64,000 nucleotides of DNA from Coix lacryma-jobi var. lacryma-jobi (lineage: Eukaryota > Streptophyta > Magnoliopsida > Poales > Poaceae): positions 20,672,080 to 20,736,079 of the forward strand of contig CM019831.1 in assembly GCA_009763385.1 (NCBI GenBank). Reading direction: 5' to 3'. A model generated the notes under the pieces. That model was given only the letters and a program-made list of their open reading frames with translations. It did no database searches and was not told where the DNA came from. Numbering within the stretch: position 1 is the first letter of the stretch; every line of letters starts with the position of its first letter. This document shows, piece by piece, positions 1-11,215 of the stretch. A program made the position numbers and the translations under genes.

Positions 1-622
1 GAGCTGTGTCATATATGCATGCAGATATGATGCTTGTTCTCCCTATACCATTATGCACTCAGGCGCTTTGCAGAACAAAATGCTTAGAGTATACCAGTAA
101 GCTCGGCCTATTACTCGAATCCTACTGTAAACAGCAGGTGCTTTGCTACTGCAAGTTTCCTTACGACAAAGTCCATGGATTACCTGCTGCACAGGATGAT
201 AATGCAACTGTTGTTTGAATATGGATTAAAAATCGACACCAATGACAGATAGGACCATTACATGAAGGAGGTACACAGTACCATGTTGCTCTCTCATGTG
301 TAATGTGTGTCCAAGACATGTTATTTCCATCTAAGTTCGTAATAAAAATAATTGCGCAATTTTCCTATATATACTTTCTTTCACCCAATGTTTTACTCGC
401 AACCTCTACGAGAACAAGCAGTGTGTGTCCACCATTTTTGTTACAACTGAACTATTTCGTATGTACCGATTTTATCTTTGGAAAAGATGTGGTCATATAT
501 ATGCCTCCAGGTATGCAAAACGAGACCAGAAAATCCTTGGTGCGAGACCACCCATGAATCAATCTGACTACTGCCCACGTACTGCTTATGTATGGCTAGA
601 AGCTTGGTGTGGATCCAAGCAG
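1..622. other. Unassigned flank, no gene seen
   Basis: AT-moderate sequence with only short, unrelated open frames (up to 92 codons) and no recognisable protein motif, RNA gene or repeat. It lies outside every transposon boundary I could define and so may be true flanking DNA, or the edge of a repeat that starts outside the window. Confidence 0.5.
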
Positions 623-1770
623 CACTACTACCAAAAAAAATTTGCCAGACAGTGCCAATACATTTTAACCGAGACAGTCATAAAATCCAACCGCCTTGGT
701 TAATGCCTAGGATTAACCGAGACGGTTGTTTTTATTAACCGAGACAATCAAAATCAACTGCCTCGCAAAATAAATTTATGGAGATGGTTGTTTTATTTAC
801 GGAGGCGGTTAGAAAGTGCCCGCCTCGGAAAATGCATTTACAACCGCCTCAATGGTCTCCTAGCTCGGAGCCTAGACGAAGCCCGTATATCTAGTAGTCT
901 ATCGAGCTCGTACATAAGCCAAACTTAGGGTTTCCTGTCTATTGAGTACATTTCTCTCCCTGCCCATCCACTCTCTCCGAAGCCAACGGCGCCCTCGCTC
1001 TCTTCTCCCCTTCCCACCTTACCTCCACCCGAAAATCCCTCTCCCTCCTTCCTCTCCTCACGGTGGCGCATCCTAGCTACGATGACAATGGCGCATCTCA
1101 GCGACACTCGTAGGGCACGGATCAGTGCAGCCATCAGTCCCCTCCTCCTCCCAACGGCGCTCATAGGGCCGGATCTAGCTAGGCAACAACGTCGCCCCTG
1201 CCCCCTCCTCCTTCCACGGTGGTGCTCATGGGTCCTAGCTTCTGATCTAGGCGATGGCATGGCCCTCGCCCCCCTCCTCCCAACGGTGCTAGCTCATGGC
1301 GCTGGATCTGGGCGACAACACTACCCTCGGCCCCCCCTTCTTTCTGACGGTGCTCGCGGGGCCAAATATAAGCAGCGCCGCGGCCCCCCGACCCCCCCTC
1401 CCGGTTGCGCTCATGGAGCCTGGCTCCCTCCTCCTGGTGGTGGTCACAGAGCCTGGATCTGAGTTGTGGAGCACCCTCTCCTATCTGTGACGCTCGCAGG
1501 GCCTAGCTCCCTCCTGCCTACGTCGTTCACGTCGTTGAGGCGACGGATTAGGGCGAGCGGGTCGACGACGACGACACATATCAAGGCCCATGCAGCCCAG
1601 ATCCAAATCTAGCTTTTGCTTTTTTTGTTTTTTATTTGAATTACAGAGTTGGACATTTTTATCGCCTCAGAAATGATCCATGAACCATGACCTATGGACT
1701 GAGGCAGTTGTGATGTCCGCCTCGATTAACCCATGTTGCCGCCTGCAAAAAAAAAGTTTATATGGTAGTG
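623..1770. mobile_element. Non-autonomous CACTA-like DNA transposon
   Basis: The left end reads CACTACTACCAAAAAAAA and the right end finishes in TAGTG, the inverse of CACTA, preceded by an A-run as on the left. Both subterminal regions (about 660-860 and 1650-1745) are crowded with short repeats of the type AACCGAGAC / ACCGCCTCG in both orientations, as expected for CACTA subterminal repeats. The middle (about 940-1560) is GC-rich, low in complexity and encodes no transposase; it may be captured sequence. The 3-bp flanks (CAG on the left, CTA on the right) do not match, so the exact ends or an intact target duplication are not confirmed. Confidence 0.55.
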
Positions 1771-2044
1771 CTAGACAATGTGAGTGTCACACTAAGCATG
1801 TTGACAAGATGGCGGTGGTTCGTTCTCCTGGTTCTATGGGAACAAAGAAGAAGGTGGTGGAGCAATGTGTGAGCACCATGTTGCCTAAGAGCTTGTTTGG
1901 ATCCATTAGCATTAAAAATTAACAGCTAAATTAGTACTAGTAGCTCCAAATAGACATGCTAATAAATCTATTAATTATTAGTTGGAGGAGGTTAGTAACT
2001 ATTAATTCCATTACCAGGTTTGGAGCTGTTAATAGATTCTAACA

Positions 2045-2250
2045 GTTTATATATACCTTCAACTCACTAACCAACCACCTACCAGAAGTTTAATCCAAAG
2101 ACAGAATTGGGCCTTGGGCTGCAACCTGGGGCACAGCCCAAAACCCCCTTGGCAGCTACTTTACCGATAGCTCATGAAAAATGTAGCTTTAGCCCTACCT
2201 GACGCAGGCTAAAAAACCATTACACTATTTTTAGTCCCTTCTCAGCACGT
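2045..2250 (+). repeat. Internal direct repeat, copy 1
   Basis: This ~200-bp stretch begins TATATATACCTTCAACTCAC and includes GGGCCTTGGGCTGCAACC and a segment ending near CACTATTTTTA. It recurs in the same orientation at about 2668-2880 with roughly 80% identity by eye. Both copies lie inside the TIR element at 1889-3002. Confidence 0.6.
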
Positions 2251-2667
2251 CCACGCGCGACAAGCCATCAACCACTACCACTGCCCAACATCACTGCTCA
2301 AAGGACGCCGATTTGGTACCCCCGAGCTGAGCCCATCGGGACATCTGGGTGCATACTCTCGACTGCACATCAACATCGATGCCCTCTCCTCGTCAAAGAT
2401 GAACCGGTGTGGGATGCCAAATGAGGAGATTGAGGAAGTCAAGGGGTTTTCTATAAATTTTACCTACCCTCACCTAACTTTGAATCACACATGGGAAGAA
2501 CACATATACGCTAGCAGTCCACATCAGCACAGTAGGAGTAAGGGAAGGGGTTTGGACCTGGATGATCGACACACTAAATAAAGTTTATGAACTTAGATGT
2601 GCAATTTGAGAGTACCAGGAGCTAGATGAGAAGTCGCGATAAGTTTAAGGACCGCTAACTCTAATTT

Positions 2668-2880
2668 ATATATACCTTCAACTCACTACCCAACCACCTA
2701 TTAGCAGGTGAATCAAAGGGGTGGATCTAGGCCTTGGGCTGCAACCCGGGACATGGACCAAAACCCCCTTTAGAAGCTCTTTTCTTTGACCCAAGTTAGC
2801 TTATGAAAATATAGATTTAGCCCTAGACGCGGTCTAAAAATCCATTATACTATTTTTACCTCGCACCTCTTTCTTTGAGA
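2668..2880 (+). repeat. Internal direct repeat, copy 2
   Basis: Second copy of the segment at 2045-2250, with the same order of blocks (TATATATACCTTCAACTCAC, the GGCCTTGGGCTGCAACC block, then TAGCCCTA and ACTATTTTTA). Divergence between the copies shows that the duplication is not recent. Confidence 0.6.
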
Positions 2881-3044
2881 TGTTTCTTGATCGGCCACTA
2901 GGTGGATCTAAACCATTTTTTAAAAAAAATAGCTACCTAAAAATCAGTTGCTACTGGCTACTAGCTAGCTAATTTTTAATGCTAATAGATCCAAACATGC
3001 TCTACCACTGACTATTTGATGCATAATTCTTCTTTCTAATCCAA

Positions 3045-3360
3045 GGCTGTTTGGCATATAGCACACCTAAAATATAAATAAGAAGTTAATTAAGGCTTGA
3101 GAAAAATATCTTCTACTTCTTCTATCTACTCCTCAAAAATATTGGGATTATCGTTGGCCCGCTCGCCCTGCATGATTGTGTCCTTGTGCTTCAGTTGGTG
3201 TGTCACTCAGACATATGGCCCACTGGCGCCCCTGCTTGCTGGGCTTGAGTTTTAGGCCAACCCGGCATGTGGCCCAAATTAGGATGCCGATCTATCAATC
3301 TATCTAGAGTATAGTGAAAAAAAATTATAGGCTGGTTTAAAAGTCGTGCCGAATAGAGCC
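3045..3360. mobile_element. Possible short MITE
   Basis: GGCTGTTTGGCA at the left and TGCCGAATAGAGCC at the right are imperfect inverted repeats, differing by a 2-base gap and two substitutions, around ~290 bp of non-coding sequence. The GGCTCTATTCGGCA-like terminus resembles ends of common grass MITEs. No target duplication is visible, so this is tentative. Confidence 0.33.
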
Positions 3361-4400
3361 TATGACATAAGATCCGACTAATATATCTATCTATCTATTC
3401 TATAAAGGAGCGAAGGAATTAGAAATTACCTGTTACCAGAAAAACTTTCTGCCCACTTCAGAATGACAGGTGGACCTAGAAAAAACTACGTTAGATTGAC
3501 ATGTGGACCCAGGAGAGAAGGGTGGCACGAACATAGGAAACACGCGTGTTTCCCTCTTCGCGCGTCTCGCTCCCATCGTTTTTTCTCACCGAGCGACTGC
3601 AGACCCACGCGCACGTACCTGCAGGCAGTTTTTCTTCCTTCTCTCTACTTCGTTTCCCCACAGCGGTTTTCTTCTTCATGAATCACGCTTCGTAGCCTGT
3701 CTCCAGACGCCGCCGCTGCCCCATCCGTCTCCATCCCTTCGATCTGTGCTACCCCATCCATGGCCAACGGTGAAGGCGCAGGATTATATAACCAAGCCAA
3801 CGCGGCATGCTCAGTCTGCTCCATCCCCATCAGAGTGGCGGTGGTCAACCCCGATTCTTGTCCCTAGCATTTGGCATCCAAGTTGGGCAGTGGCAGACCG
3901 AGAGGAAAAGAAGCAGCGACATCAGGCTGGACATTTCATCGTCATCGACCGAATGCAGAAGGATCTCGATCGAGGTCTAGGACAACACGCGCTCCACAAG
4001 AATCAAAAAGGCTGCGACTGCATCCACCTCTAGCAAGCGCCGCCACGGCCGTTCTAGGGGTCGTCAATGCATCAGGCCACAAGATTCAGATTGGATTATT
4101 CTGTCTCTGAGGTATATCCTTTTGATTAGGTTGCCAGTTAGTGCATAACGTTAGAACTTTAGCCTGAATCTGAGCATGTCGGTCCTGTTCTACATGAAGA
4201 CCTGGTAGAGATCGGCATATAATTTAGAAGGTAATGCATTCTATCATTGTATTGTGGAGTCGTATATATAGATAGGTTTAATTAAGGTTCCAATCCTTGG
4301 AAGTATTGTTTGGACAAAATATTGTTTTTCTTTGTTTATATTTCTTCTGATCCCTACGAGTGCCCCACTCCTCTTCCGTAGTTTGTTGCATGCATGCATG
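3361..4400. other. Unassigned sequence before element C
   Basis: It holds a short (TATC)n microsatellite at about 3383-3400, then GC-rich sequence (3480-4060) with overlapping open frames on both strands, none longer than 176 codons and none with a motif I recognise. The region ends in a GCATG/TGCATG run; GCATG at 4396-4400 would be the left target-site copy of element C. I see no supported gene. Confidence 0.45.
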
Positions 4401-5474
4401 TGAAGGACCGAGAATGCAATAGCAAGACGACCAGAGGAGGGTGAATGAGAGCTCAAAAAATTTCTCTTGAAACTTTGGCCTTTTGTTCCCAAAATTAACC
4501 CCTGAAAGTTTCGATCGAAACCGTGATGCCCACGACCCTTGGAAGAGGGTGGATGATCCCTAGGATCACAGCGAGGCACCACAAAGCGATAGCAAACCAA
4601 ACGCCAAAAGTACGGACACAAGTTCGACCCTCAAAAACCAAGTCCCGAACGTAGATAGACGGCTACGTCGAGAAATCTCCAAATACCGATGCTAACAAGT
4701 AGCAAAGATACCTAGAGAGGTTCCTTGGTCAACTCTAAGGCCAAACGAAAAGTCCGGAGACCAAGCGAAGAAGCCGGGAGAGCAAACGCACTAAACCAGA
4801 ACACAGCGAGTTCCCGGACTGTCCGCCAGTACGGTCCCGGACTGTCCGGCTCAACCACGGACTGTCCGCGAAGGAATGGCGGACTGTCCGCCGACAAAAT
4901 CCTCAAAACAGCACAGTTGCTGAAAGTTCCCTGCTTGAGCCCGGACTGTCCGCGCCTGTCAACGGCGGACTGTCCGCCGGTCACCCGAGGCAAAACCAGC
5001 CAAGCCAAGCGACCACTGCTCGGTCGGAGCCCGACGCGCGGACTGTCCGCCGGTCAAAACCGCCGACTGTCCGCGACCGCCCAGTGAGGGCGATTTCAAT
5101 CGCCCTTCACACACAACCTCTCAAATCCGAATCAAAACTCAATCCCACGTTTCCAAACTTGGAGAGAACGATCACGAGATAGTTAGGAGACTATCCCCAA
5201 GAAATCATTCGCTCAAATCAACTCAAACACCGGGAAATCAAAAGGGGAGGAGTATGAATGAAAAAACGCCATGAACACGAAATCAACCCGATCTACTTGT
5301 TCGTGAGGAGTTAGATAAATTCCTTCGGTGGAAATGATCTCCTCACTATAAAGAACAAGTTGATTCAAACGGATTTCGCAAAGACGCAGTAGAGAGGGAG
5401 ATCGAGTGATGGGAAAATTGCGGAGAAACGAAGAACGCGAACAAAAACGCGAATCAAGTCATCGATCTGCAACC
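4401..5474 (-). repeat. Element C 3' LTR, segment 1
   Basis: It begins TGAAGGACCGAGAATGCAAT and matches the start of D's LTR at 51750 through the following ~100 bases, with scattered similarity after that. It contains the palindrome cluster at 4814-5075 and a block (5290-5470) that also recurs in D's LTR (52800-53000). It is interrupted at 5474/5475 by solo LTR F. The three LTR segments add up to about 2.07 kb against 2.52 kb for the D LTR. Confidence 0.75.
4814..5075. repeat. Cluster of GGACTGTCC palindromes in C LTR
   Basis: Eight copies of the palindromic core GGACTGTCC or GACTGTCC lie near 4816, 4839, 4859, 4880, 4943, 4967, 5039 and 5064. Several extend to longer perfect palindromes such as GGCGGACTGTCCGCC, and flanking bases often change on both sides together. 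Palindrome clusters of this type are a known mark of Sirevirus LTRs. Confidence 0.8.
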
Positions 5475-7764
5475 TGAAAGGACCTTGATGTCGCCTAGAG
5501 GGGGGGTGAATAGGCCTGTTAAAAATCAGCTCAAACAGATGTTAAAATCCTCGAGCGGTACTGCTGCTCCCCGGCACTGCCGCTCGGAGCCCAGCACTGC
5601 CGCTCGAAGCCCGGCACTGCCGCTCGGCGCAAAGAGCACACAACCAGCTATGCCTTCGGTTATAGCTGAAGGCCAACTTGGAGATGTGTTTGGAGATTAC
5701 TAGCAGCAAGTTCACTATGTACCTGCAGTCACAAACACTCACAACCAAGTAGATCAAGTGGAACACAAATATTGCAATTCAAAACATAAGAGACAAGACA
5801 CAAGATTTATCCCGTGGTTCAGCTCGCCACCAAGACTTGCCTACATCCACGTTGTTGAGGTATCCACAAAGGATTGGCTCACCACCAAGGCTGCCTTGCC
5901 CTTGTTCTCAAATCAAGAGAATGAACTCTTGAAGTGAGGGGTGATTCCACTAGCTGCACAAGAGGATTACAAACTTCCTGCTGTTCACCACAAGCACGGG
6001 AGCTCGACGAGCGACGCCTAGCCGTTTAGGAGGCTTCACCTCCAAGAGTAAAAGATGCACAACGAAGATCGACGAAGCCCGACAAGTGCTCAAGGTTTGG
6101 AAGGCTTTAATCAGCTCTCTAGCTCTTAATCACACAACCCCAACACTTAATCATGCACTAAGCATGTCACTCTCACAAGAGAGGGTTGGGGAGAGCTCTC
6201 AAATGGCTTGGGATGTGTTAGAAGTGTTTTGGGCACCAGCAGCAGGTTCTGGAGGCGTGGGGTGGGTATATATACCCCCCACACCCAAAACTAGCCGTTG
6301 GAGGTCAGAAACTAGCCGTTACTGGCTGTACAGGCCCGCCACTGCCGCACTTAGCCCGACACTGCCGCAGCTCCCTGAGACAGCACTAGTGACCTCACGA
6401 AAAACGCCGTAACTTTTTACTCCGAACTCCGATTTCAGTGATCTTGGACTTTCCAGAAGCTTGTTTCGAGGGCTATCCAACCCTACAGAGAACAAGCCCA
6501 AGATCAACAAGTGCAGGTGCAGTGCTAAGTGTTTTCTCTCATGTTAACACTCGGGTTCGGTTAGTTTGAGCACTTGAGACTTGTCTATGATTCGTATTGC
6601 ATCCCCCTTGATAGTACGGCATAACTATACTCAATATAAAGAAAATATAACCATTTTAACCACTTGAGTCTTCAATGTCTTCATATGCCATTTCTTCTTG
6701 ATATCACTTCAAAAGGGGTTGCAATCATCTTTGTCTCCTTTCTTTGAGCAAGCATACCTTGAGCATGTGACTTGAACCATTTCCACACATATGAGTTCAA
6801 TCCATGGCTTCAAGTCACTTCCACTAATGATTTGATCCTCAACACAATATGAATCCTCATAGCTTGATTAGTACCTCGACTCAATGCAAGTACTCTCTTC
6901 TTCACCCTAGCCATAGTACATCGGTCTCCTTGACCTTCACCTTCGCTTAGTACCTCGAAGCCCTTTCCTTGCTATCTTCACCTTATCAAGCCACACTCAA
7001 GTCACATCATATTGAGCATCCATTGAAAACCATTTCTTCAATATTGTGATCCTTGCTTGAACATCTTGTAGATATGAATGTTGAGATCAATCAAGCTTTA
7101 GTTTGACTCACATAGAGACATATATGGATCATCATTAATATGGTCAAGCCAATTCACGATTCCTTATATCCTCTCCTTTTGGCTTGACACTCAACACTCA
7201 CTTCAATCTCCATCTTCATACTTCTAGCTTGATCAAAGCAACGCAAAGTGATTTCCCAAATCTTTATTCATACAAGCAAACCAAAGTAGAGAATGACTTA
7301 TATCCAATATGAGTTGTGTCCTTTGTCATTTTAGCTTTGCTTGCCATTTACTCACTTATGCATTCTTGATTCATTCTTCAACCTTGATCAAAGCTAGTTT
7401 ACTATCAAACTCTTCTTGCTCATGAAAAGCAACCCATTGTTGAGACCATTCCAAAATCATCAATCCATGTCTCACTTGTCATTTGCCAAATATGTTTGCT
7501 TTCTCATGATGCCATGATATCCCACAACATAGAAAGCCATATCATCAACTCTATTTGCATTGTTGTCTTTTGCTTGAACAAGATTGTTTCCATGATCTTC
7601 CAATACAACAATACACAATTTTGGCCTTCATTTCAACACTATGTGGAATACCATCAAGTTTGCTTTTCTTGTTGAACCTTTGATACACTTAGCAAACTTG
7701 TTAGACCTTTAATTATGTTGTCACTCAATTCACCAAAACCCACTAAGGGCTAGATGCACTTACA
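5475..7764 (-). mobile_element. Solo LTR F (copia, Sirevirus-like)
   Basis: It starts TGAAAGGACCTTGATGTCGC and ends GGCTAGATGCACTTACA; read on the minus strand it therefore begins TGTAAGTGCATCTAGCC, a familiar start of grass copia LTRs. Flanks are CAACC (5470-5474) and CAACA (7765-7769), a 5-bp target duplication with one mismatch. There is no gag or pol, so it is a solo LTR of 2290 bp formed by LTR-LTR recombination. It carries short repeats of CACTGCCGCTCG (5570-5625) and a TATATATA stretch near 6269. It sits inside the 3' LTR of element C. Confidence 0.72.
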
Positions 7765-8045
7765 CAACAGTGTGGCTACCACATGCTACAACAGTGAGGT
7801 TACGACCTCACTTCCTCAAAATATCCAGTACACAGAGGTATGGTTCTCTGCGGATCTCAGCTAGCTACAGCAGGGGATTGGGACAGCAGGAAACCCTAAG
7901 TGCAAAGAGCATATGACTGAGATGAAATGGGAGGAGGGTATCTCCCTCTACTTATCCTAATTCTATTTCCTACTCTACCCCTCTCTAATTACAGAGTGAG
8001 CTAGCTAAACCCTAGGGTTATTCTGGACCAACTCGAGGTAGGTGG
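7765..8045 (-). repeat. Element C 3' LTR, segment 2
   Basis: This short stretch between solo LTR F and element E begins with the right target-site copy of F (CAACA) and ends with the left target-site copy of E (GGTGG, 8041-8045). It has no coding content. Its place in the C LTR is inferred from boundaries on both sides, because this part diverges from the D LTR. Confidence 0.6.
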
Positions 8046-8483
8046 TGTTGACGCAAAACGTGGCGCCTCGCGTCAAGAGCACACAGCAAGCCGAACGAGG
8101 CTAGCTTCAATCGGGAGCCCGGGGTGTATCGAACCCGGAGACGTGCCAGTCGGTTTGACTTGAAAACCAACAAGGGAAAAAATATGAGAATACCTTGGAA
8201 CATGCTGGGTAAAAACCAGACAGTTCCATATGTACGGCTTTGGAAGCCAATCACGACGGCACACAGCTATAGAAGCTGTTTGTCGAAACAGGTTTAAGAT
8301 GTCATTCGGCAAGTATAAAGAGAAAGCATGTAAACATGTCGAATGCCGAATACATGCGTGACCAAAGAATAAAAAAGGTAACTTGTAAATACAAATCTAT
8401 TCAGATAACATAGGCATAGGCCAATCCAGCTAGTCTGCCGCACGTCCAGCCTTCATAAACCCGTCAGGCATAAACTCAAGCAA

Positions 8484-9134
8484 AGCTTATCCACCGCATG
8501 ATACCACTTGCTATAAATCTACACCACTCCTTATAATTAGATTAATCCACCGCATGATACGATCTAATTATAAGAAGCTAAAAGCACACATACATCTGAA
8601 CAGATCTGTACATACTCATTACTCATGTAAGCTTAACCAGAATCGGCAAACTAGCCGAACTGGGGTCCATGAAGAAGAAACATACAAGCAAAGCATGATT
8701 AAACTAATCTAAAACCTGCACCTGCCGCACGACACCCAGCTCTATCAAAGCCTAAACATGATCGACATGCATGAACCCGCAACACGTAACAATCTAGATT
8801 GAAAGTCGGTTCGGCCATCATGATCTTATAATTGGCAAAGCACAAGCAAACTCGTGCAACAAGGCCGAACGAAGATCAATCTAGATTGGGCAAAAAGTGT
8901 TGTACAAATTAAATAAATAAAACATACAACACGTGATAACTTGATGAATCTATTAGATCTGCCAAATCTAACAGAGCCGATAACTATTTTTTACTCATGA
9001 CTCAATCCGCCGCACGATACAAGTCATAGGTAAAAACTTCCCGTCATAAGCTTAAATCCGCCGCACGATACTAAGCTTAACATACGAGACTACTTGCATC
9101 ATATCTAAATCCACCGCATGATACTAGACATGAT
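8484..9134. repeat. Hairpin array with constant apex, E left LTR
   Basis: The 17-nt core AATCCRCCGCAYGATAC occurs at 8544-8560, 9004-9020, 9055-9071 and 9108-9124, with a TATCC variant near 8488. Each core sits between inverted arms that differ from copy to copy: 13-bp perfect arms at 8530-8542/8562-8574, 6-bp at 8997-9002/9022-9027, 8-bp at 9047-9054/9072-9079, and 9 of 10 at 9098-9107/9125-9134. The R and Y positions inside the core change together (A with T, G with C). Confidence 0.8.
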
Positions 9135-10067
9135 AACAAGGTTACCAGTACTTACGGAGGTCGACGGATCGATGATTCCTCTCGAAGAACTCGACGACAC
9201 GACTATAAGGACTCGAAGATGGCACGGGGCCGGTTGTATTGATGTGGTTGTGAACAGTTTTACAATGGACACGAGTTTATATTTATACCCCGAGTTGATA
9301 AGAGTCCTGAACGGACTTGCCTAATAACAAAATCTATAAAAAGAAATAATTGAGATACACGGACTCGTGTTTCCCTTATACAGAATCCTTGTCCATGAAG
9401 CTTCCTTTATAAGTCTGATCCTCATACGTGACTGACTTTCAAGTGCATGTATATAGTCCCTTTCTTTATTTGTTTGCCTCTGATAGCACACGAAGTAATG
9501 ATGCGTATGGCATTTGGGCTCGCATGTACGGTCATACAAAATTCCAAAATAAACAACTCTAACTTGCCTTCCATGCTTTTTGGATGAATCACCACTAATC
9601 CTTATCTTGTGCACCAAGTATTAACACGCCCAGGCTTCGAACATATACACGTACAAGCACTACTTCCTTTTTTGCTTCATGGTGTTCACGGTCGTCATCT
9701 CTTGCTTTTTCTAAAATATACTGATTAATATCCTTTAGACGGCGTACAGAAAATCCTTCAATATGATCCCCTTATTTTTGACCCCATCGGCTGATTATTT
9801 CTTCGAATCTGGTCTCTTGTTTGTTTCACATCACAACACCACCAAATCCAACTCCTGGCCAATGAGATCAGACCCCTCTGATTCTTGAATACTCGGTTAA
9901 TCTGTTACGGCCATGGTCGATTATCCTCGTGATCGGCTTCCCTTGCCATATCTATTTCCCGAATAGAGTCACACCCTCGTAAAATAGCCGACCGCACAGG
10001 TAGTTGCCGAAACTCCGAAAATTAACCGACCGCTTGGCCGTCTGCCGAATGCTCTTCTCACTACTCG

Positions 10068-10071
10068 CTGG
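10068..10071. repeat. Target-site duplication of element A, left
   Basis: CTGG here is repeated at 25234-25237. The uninterrupted E LTR (around 29812-29820) reads CTCGCTGGGTCC, which fixes the insertion point. A 5-bp duplication would be usual for gypsy elements; only 4 bp are visible. Confidence 0.7.
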
Positions 10072-10415
10072 TGTCGGGGGAACGCCAAACGGGTACCCCC
10101 AATCAACGCATAACAAGTAGGTTAAACCTAGAACACCGGTTAATAATAATCCCAGCAAGTCTAAACCTCCCAAGAAACCAACCCCTCGGAGCCTGCAACG
10201 CTGGCCCACCGCCAGGGAGCTTAGACTTGCCAAAACCTTACTGACCGCCACCTGGAAGCCTACCCCTCGAACCCGCAACAGTTGTGCACCGTCCCTCGGG
10301 GCCCCACGCGGGGACCTCGAGCCCCTCCTGCACGATGGCCTACCCCTCGAGGCTCATCACACCCAAGGCATCGAGCAGGAGCCCGTATCGAGCTAGGCCC
10401 CCCAAGTCTCCGTCT

Positions 10416-10495
10416 CGCCCGAGCCCTCCAAGCCAGGCCTCGGGCGAACGCTCCTTCTCCGTCTCGCCCGAGCCCTCAAAGCCAGGCCTCGGGCG
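10416..10495. repeat. Tandem hairpin pair in A LTR
   Basis: Two units ~49 bp apart each contain CGCCCGAG and its inverse CTCGGGCG (10416-10423/10439-10446, then about 10465-10472/10488-10495), with an inner CCT/AGG pairing. The same pair occurs in the 3' LTR at about 24134-24230. Confidence 0.65.
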
Positions 10496-11206
10496 GACGC
10501 TCCACTAAAGCCTCGAGTCCTAGCACATAGGGCTCGAGCCCCTACAGCCGAACACCGCACCATGAGACCCCACGCGGAGACCTCGAGCCTCTCTGGCGCG
10601 ACAGTCTTTCCCTCGAGACGCTTTTATGCCCCTTTCGAGCGGCGCAGACATCAGGTGCCAGCCCCATACCGCGCATTTAATGTCTCCACCTACGCCAGTC
10701 ACGCCCTCTGCAGCCCAACGTGTACCACAGTAACCAGGGCAGAGTCAAACCTCGTTTTCACCACAAGCATGGGCAAAAAGGCACCAGTACAACACTGTTA
10801 GGCCATGCCCTGCGCTGACGCATGCTCGAGCCTCATCCCAAAGCCCGGGTTCCCGCTGTACGCCCGGGCGTTCCGGGACTTGCCCATACCTGCAGGGGCT
10901 CGAGCCCCCCGTGGGAGACACCTCGAGGTCGGCTCCGCGCCCCACGAACTCTAACTGCTTTCATGCTATTGGAAGACAGGTACCCCAAGGACCGGAGGGA
11001 TCCCGCCATGACCTGTACGTGCCGGAATGGGTGCTGTACGGCTTCTACATCGTCGCGCCATCACATCCGCGCCCAGAATGGAGGCCACGCCCCAACAGTG
11101 ACGCCCACGACAGCTCCAGTGGCCCCGACAAGACAGGATTCCTACCCTACGCCATATAAAGCGCTGTACATATTCATCCTGTGTAAACCCTGGCCTCCTC
11201 TTGTCC

Positions 11207-11215
11207 TATAAAAGG
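11207..11215 (+). promoter_or_regulatory. TATA box of element A 5' LTR
   Basis: TATAAAAGG follows CTTGTCC, about 300 bp upstream of the LTR end, leaving room for an R-U5 region. The same box is present in the 3' LTR at 24927-24935. This is the only strong TATA box in this LTR on the element's sense strand. Confidence 0.75.

Larger units (their letters stand above)
1889..3002. mobile_element. TIR element (MITE-like, ~1.1 kb)
   Basis: The left terminus (GAGCTTGTTTGGATCCATTA, continuing GCATTAAAAATTA) is the inverted copy of the right terminus, which ends in CCAAACATGCTC at 3002; about 30 bases pair with few mismatches. There is no coding capacity. The flanks are TAA on the left and TAC on the right, compatible with a decayed 3-bp TWA-type duplication of PIF/Harbinger elements, but the superfamily is not certain. 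An internal direct duplication (2045-2250 and 2668-2880) makes it longer than most MITEs. Confidence 0.55.
8046..10071 (-). repeat. Element E left (3') LTR, part 1
   Basis: This is 2026 bp of E's left LTR up to the insertion point of element A; the remaining 46 bp are at 25238-25283. The joined length of 2072 bp matches the right LTR (2074 bp). Differences from the other LTR are scattered substitutions, roughly 40-50 counted loosely by eye. It contains the hairpin array described for 8484-9134. Confidence 0.9.

Noticed and set aside
3503..4033. 176-codon plus-strand frame as a gene
   Set aside because: Low-complexity Pro/Ser/His-rich translation without a domain, with other frames open over the same GC-rich stretch.
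3361..4130. Helitron
   Set aside because: No TC start, 3' hairpin with CTRR end, or AT target site could be shown for this segment.
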